A stretch of 7,597 nucleotides of DNA from Candidatus Colimorpha enterica (GTDB taxonomy: Bacteria; Bacillota; Clostridia; Oscillospirales; CAG-272). Numbering within the stretch: the first letter of the stretch is position 1; every line of letters begins with the position of its first letter. This document shows, one piece after another, positions 5,550-7,597 of this stretch. Position numbers and translations under genes: made by a program. Under the pieces are notes generated by a model. It was given only the letters and a program-made list of their open reading frames with translations, was not told where the DNA came from and ran no database searches. The stretch is from the NCBI GenBank assembly GCA_018065475.1, contig JAGHTD010000217.1:1-7597 (forward strand). Reading direction: 5' to 3'.

Positions 5550-5867
5550 ATGGAAAAACTTCATGTTAAGAAGGGCGATACCGTTATCGTAGTATCGGGC
5601 GATGATAAGGGCAAGAAGGGCGAAGTTCTTGAAGCCGCTCCCGCAGAAGGAAAAATCATCGTAAAGGGAATCAATATCGTTTCCCGTCACGTAAAGCCCA
5701 GAAAGCAGGGCGAAGAAGGCGGTATCGTAAAGGTCGAAGGACCTATGCGTGCTTGCAAGGTTCAGCTCTACTGCGCTAAATGTGACAAAGGCGTCAAGGC
5801 CAAGATCGTTGTTGGCGAAGACGGCAAGAAAACAAGAGTTTGCCCCAAGTGCGGCGCAAAGCTTTGA
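5550..5867 (+). CDS. rplX: 50S ribosomal protein L24 with C4 zinc-ribbon-like tail
   Basis: This 105-residue protein is L24, an assembly initiator that binds 23S rRNA domain I near the tunnel exit. The KOW motif is at the N-terminus: HVKKGDTVIVVSGDDKGKKG (5-24), then GINIVSRHVKPRKQG (40-54). The C-terminal half has two cysteine pairs, CAKC (75-78) and CPKC (98-101), 19 residues apart, which is the arrangement of a zinc ribbon. Many L24 proteins, such as that of B. subtilis, have lost these cysteines, so this is the C+ form. Zinc binding is inferred from the pattern. An extra cysteine lies at position 69. AAGGAGG (5533-5539) overlaps the rplN stop. rplE starts 16 nt downstream. Confidence 0.96.
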   Translation: MEKLHVKKGDTVIVVSGDDKGKKGEVLEAAPAEGKIIVKGINIVSRHVKPRKQGEEGGIVKVEGPMRACKVQLYCAKCDKGVKAKIVVGEDGKKTRVCPKCGAKL

Positions 5868-5883
5868 GCGGAGGTAATCAGAC

Positions 5884-6423
5884 ATGGCAAGACTTAAGGA
5901 TTTATATGTTAATGAAGCCGCTCCTGCTCTTATGAACAAGTTCAAGTATAAGAGCCCTATGCAGGTTCCGCGCTTTGACAAGATCGTTGTCAACATCGGC
6001 GCAGGCGACGCAAAGGAAAACGCTAAGGTAATCGATACTATTATCACAGACATCACGACCATCACCGGTCAGAAGGCTGTTCCTACCTACGCAAAGAAAT
6101 CGGTTGCAAACTTCAAACTCCGTGCCGGTCAGAAGATCGGTGCAAAAGTAACACTCCGCGGCGAAAGAATGTATGAGTTTATGGACAGACTCTTCAATCT
6201 CGCACTCCCCCGCGTTCGCGACTTCAAGGGCATCAACCCCAACGGCTTCGACGGCAGAGGAAACTACTCACTTGGTCTCAAGGAGCAGCTCATATTCCCC
6301 GAAATCGAATACGACAAGGTTGAGAAGATCCGCTGTATGGATATCGTATTCGTTACGACAGCCAACACCGATGAAGAAGCAAGAGAGCTCCTCACTCTGA
6401 TGGGCGCTCCGTTTTCAAAGTAA
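5884..6423 (+). CDS. rplE: 50S ribosomal protein L5
   Basis: This 179-residue protein has the normal L5 length. L5 binds 5S rRNA with L18 and forms part of the central protuberance, contacting the P-site tRNA and S13. The start [20 protein letters not shown] and the blocks [15 protein letters not shown] (29-43), [20 protein letters not shown] (70-89) and [20 protein letters not shown] (108-127) are diagnostic. FPEIEYDKV (138-146) and the final TLMGAPF are conserved. GGAGGT (5870-5875) is 8 nt before the ATG. In E. coli, S8 represses spc translation by binding near the rplE start. No comparable extended helix was seen around this start. The stop TAA is embedded in the TAAGGAG site of rpsN. Confidence 0.98.
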   Translation: MARLKDLYVNEAAPALMNKFKYKSPMQVPRFDKIVVNIGAGDAKENAKVIDTIITDITTITGQKAVPTYAKKSVANFKLRAGQKIGAKVTLRGERMYEFMDRLFNLALPRVRDFKGINPNGFDGRGNYSLGLKEQLIFPEIEYDKVEKIRCMDIVFVTTANTDEEARELLTLMGAPFSK

Positions 6424-6435
6424 GGAGAGTAAAAG

Positions 6436-6621
6436 ATGGCAAAGAAATCTATGAAACTCAAGCAGCAGGCTCCTCAGAAGTTCTCCACAAGAGAATACAA
6501 CAGATGCAAAATCTGCGGACGTCCCCATGCTTATCTTCGCAAATTCGGAATTTGCCGTATCTGCTTCAGAGAGCTCGCATATAAGGGCGAGATCCCCGGA
6601 GTAAGAAAGGCATCATGGTAA
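6436..6621 (+). CDS. rpsN: 30S ribosomal protein S14, zinc-binding (type Z) form
   Basis: This 61-residue protein is the short, cysteine-containing S14 (also called rpsZ), against about 89-100 residues for the zinc-free form. S14 sits in the head of the 30S subunit near S3 and S10. The cysteines are at 24, 27, 40 and 43 in [20 protein letters not shown] and then RICFREL, the classical C-x2-C-x12-C-x2-C ribbon. The end [11 protein letters not shown] is invariant in the family. In bacteria with a second, cysteine-free paralogue, Zur often controls the switch, but nothing in this window bears on that. AAGGAG (6422-6427) lies 8 nt before the ATG. The spacer to rpsH is 65 nt, much longer than the neighbouring gaps. 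Confidence 0.97.
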   Translation: MAKKSMKLKQQAPQKFSTREYNRCKICGRPHAYLRKFGICRICFRELAYKGEIPGVRKASW

Positions 6622-6656
6622 GCAGAACTGTATGATGGCACTGACTGCCTGATTAC
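6618..6656 (+). promoter_or_regulatory. possible stem in the rpsN-rpsH spacer, candidate rpsH leader
   Basis: GTAAGCAG (6618-6625), which begins within the rpsN stop region, can pair with CTGATTAC (6649-6656). The stem has seven pairs and one G-A mismatch. Inside it, GCA (6638-6640) can pair with TGC (6646-6648) around a 5-nt loop, leaving a 12-nt bulge on the 5' side. A competing local hairpin is GGCA (6637-6640) with TGCC (6646-6649). The stem's 3' base is 31 nt before the rpsH ATG, as for the two other spacer hairpins, but it shares no clear sequence with them. The fold is less convincing than those two. Confidence 0.3.
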
Positions 6657-6673
6657 AAAGCTGATTAACAAAG
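6649..6673 (+). repeat. tandem 12/13-bp duplication upstream of rpsH
   Basis: CTGATTACAAAG (6649-6660) is followed immediately by CTGATTAACAAAG (6661-6673), identical apart from one extra A. The second copy ends inside the AAGGAGA ribosome-binding site of rpsH (6671-6677). The first copy supplies the 3' strand of the stem with 6618-6625. The arrangement looks like a small slippage duplication in non-coding sequence. No function can be assigned. Confidence 0.75.
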
Positions 6674-6686
6674 GAGATTTTTTACA

Positions 6687-7082
6687 ATGCAGATGTCAGA
6701 TGTAATTGCGGATATGCTTACAAGAATCAGAAATGCAAGCAACGCAAAGCATGAATCAGTAGATGTTCCTGCATCCAATATTAAGAAGGCCATTGCAGAA
6801 ATTCTCGTTAAAGAGGGTTATGTAAAGGGCTTCACCGTTGAAGACGACGGCAAGCAGGGAATCATCCATATCACACTCAAGTATAACGGTAAAGAAAGAG
6901 TTATCAAGGGACTCAGAAGAGTTTCCAAGCCCGGTCTCCGTATATACGCAAGCAGCGAGGATATGCCTAAGGTTATGAACGGACTCGGAATCGCAATCGT
7001 TTCCACCTCCAAGGGTATCATGACCGATAAGGAAGCTCGCAAACAGAATATCGGCGGCGAAGTTCTCGCCTTCGTATGGTAA
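6687..7082 (+). CDS. rpsH: 30S ribosomal protein S8
   Basis: This 131-residue protein has the usual S8 length. S8 is a primary binder of 16S rRNA helix 21 and the translational repressor of the spc operon in E. coli. [20 protein letters not shown] (4-23), [12 protein letters not shown] (78-89) and the C-terminal [20 protein letters not shown] (106-125) with the final FVW are diagnostic. The ATG at 6687 is preferred to the in-frame ATG at 6693. AAGGAGA (6671-6677) is about 9 nt from the former, and Bacillota S8 proteins often begin M-x-M. It is preceded by a 65-nt spacer carrying a duplication and a possible stem, a plausible place for autoregulation, though no S8-site match could be shown by eye. 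rplF follows after 18 nt. Confidence 0.98.
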   Translation: MQMSDVIADMLTRIRNASNAKHESVDVPASNIKKAIAEILVKEGYVKGFTVEDDGKQGIIHITLKYNGKERVIKGLRRVSKPGLRIYASSEDMPKVMNGLGIAIVSTSKGIMTDKEARKQNIGGEVLAFVW

Positions 7083-7100
7083 TTCGGGAGGGATAGAATT

Positions 7101-7597
7101 ATGTCAAGAATAGGCAGACAACCTATCGCAATTCCCGCAGGAGTTACAGTAGAAGTCAGTGAGAACAACGTTGTCACCGTCAAAGGCAAGAACGGTACTC
7201 TTTCCGAGGCGATCAGCCCCAGAATGAACGTTAAGGTCGAAGGCGCTGTCATCAACGTAGAACGTCAGTCCGAAGACAAGCTTGATAAGTCGCTTCACGG
7301 CCTCAGCCGTACGCTTATCAACAATATGATTGTCGGTGTTACAGAGGGCTATTCCAAGAAGCTCGAGATCGTCGGTGTCGGTTACAAGGCAGCAAAGAGC
7401 GGCAAAAAGCTCGTTCTCAACCTTGGTTACTCTCACACGATCGAGTTTGAGGAGAAGGACGGCGTTTCGTTCGACGTTCCCGATCCAAACACCATAATCG
7501 TAAAGGGCAGCAGCAAGCAGCTCGTAGGCCAGATCGCAGCTCAGATCCGTGAGAAGCGTCCGCCTGAACCCTACCTCGGTAAGGGTGTTAAGTACAC
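7101..7597 (+). CDS. rplF: 50S ribosomal protein L6, truncated by the window edge
   Basis: The gene starts at ATG 7101 with GGGAGG (7086-7091) 9 nt upstream. It stays open for 165 codons plus two bases to the end of the window. A normal L6 has about 178-182 residues, so only the last 13-17 codons are outside. L6 is a two-domain protein near the sarcin-ricin loop, at the binding site of translation factors. MSRIGRQPIAIPAGV (1-15), HGLSRTLINNMIVGVTEGY (66-84), LEIVGVGYKA (88-97) and IREKRPPEPYLGKGVKY (149-165) are the expected blocks of the two repeats and the conserved C-terminal region. Nothing suggests a frameshift. Confidence 0.97.
   Translation, partial: MSRIGRQPIAIPAGVTVEVSENNVVTVKGKNGTLSEAISPRMNVKVEGAVINVERQSEDKLDKSLHGLSRTLINNMIVGVTEGYSKKLEIVGVGYKAAKSGKKLVLNLGYSHTIEFEEKDGVSFDVPDPNTIIVKGSSKQLVGQIAAQIREKRPPEPYLGKGVKY

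Noticed and set aside
5850..5900. E. coli-style S8 operator around the rplE start
   Set aside because: No extended helix with bulged core was found by eye between the end of rplX and the start of rplE, so the site cannot be claimed.
6631..6636. TATGAT as a -10 element of an rpsH promoter
   Set aside because: Five of six bases match TATAAT, but no acceptable -35 lies 16-18 bp upstream and the extended -10 TG is out of register.
6676..6683. Run of six Ts before rpsH as part of a terminator
   Set aside because: It follows the ribosome-binding site directly with no GC-rich stem before it, so a rho-independent terminator is not supported.

Overview
The window is a ribosomal-protein gene cluster that covers the end of the S10 operon and most of the spc operon. 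All genes are on the + strand and packed head to tail. The order is rpsJ(partial)-rplC-rplD-rplW-rplB-rpsS-rplV-rpsC-rplP-rpmC-rpsQ, then rplN-rplX-rplE-rpsN-rpsH-rplF(partial). This is the canonical bacterial order with no insertion, loss or mobile element. Strong AGGAGG-type ribosome-binding sites precede nearly every gene. S14 is the short 61-residue four-cysteine form, and L24 also has a C4 zinc-ribbon-like tail. The L3 and L22 variants and the balanced base composition suggest a Bacillota, class Clostridia (Oscillospirales/Ruminococcaceae-like). The genus cannot be fixed from these genes alone.

Layout: 1-162 is the S10 C-terminus. Bases 163-264 are a 102-nt structured spacer. Bases 265-5102 hold ten closely packed genes, with gaps from -1 to 20 nt. 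Bases 5103-5165 are a second, 63-nt structured spacer at the classical S10/spc boundary. Bases 5166-6621 hold rplN, rplX, rplE and rpsN. Bases 6622-6686 are a third, 65-nt spacer in front of rpsH. rplF then runs off the right edge. No gene-free stretch exceeds about 100 bases. No tRNA, CRISPR, transposon or convincing rho-independent terminator was seen.

The products are structural parts of the two ribosomal subunits. L3, L4, L23, L2, L22, L16, L29, L14, L24, L5 and L6 belong to the 50S. S10, S19, S3, S17, S14 and S8 belong to the 30S. Overlapping stop/start and stop/Shine-Dalgarno arrangements suggest a coupled, polycistronic message that balances their stoichiometry.

The coding content is ordinary; the most interesting signals are non-coding. 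Each of the three unusually long spacers can form a stem whose 3' base lies exactly 31 nt upstream of the next start codon. The first two also share the GTCGGG...CGACCAA signature. They could be repeated leader elements for autogenous control by a ribosomal protein, which is inference and untested. Other oddities are a repeat-built GDR-rich C-terminal tail on S3, a TTG start for L14, and an excess of tandem in-frame stop codons. Two start codons are placed here on sequence evidence: rplV at 2997 and rplN at 5166.
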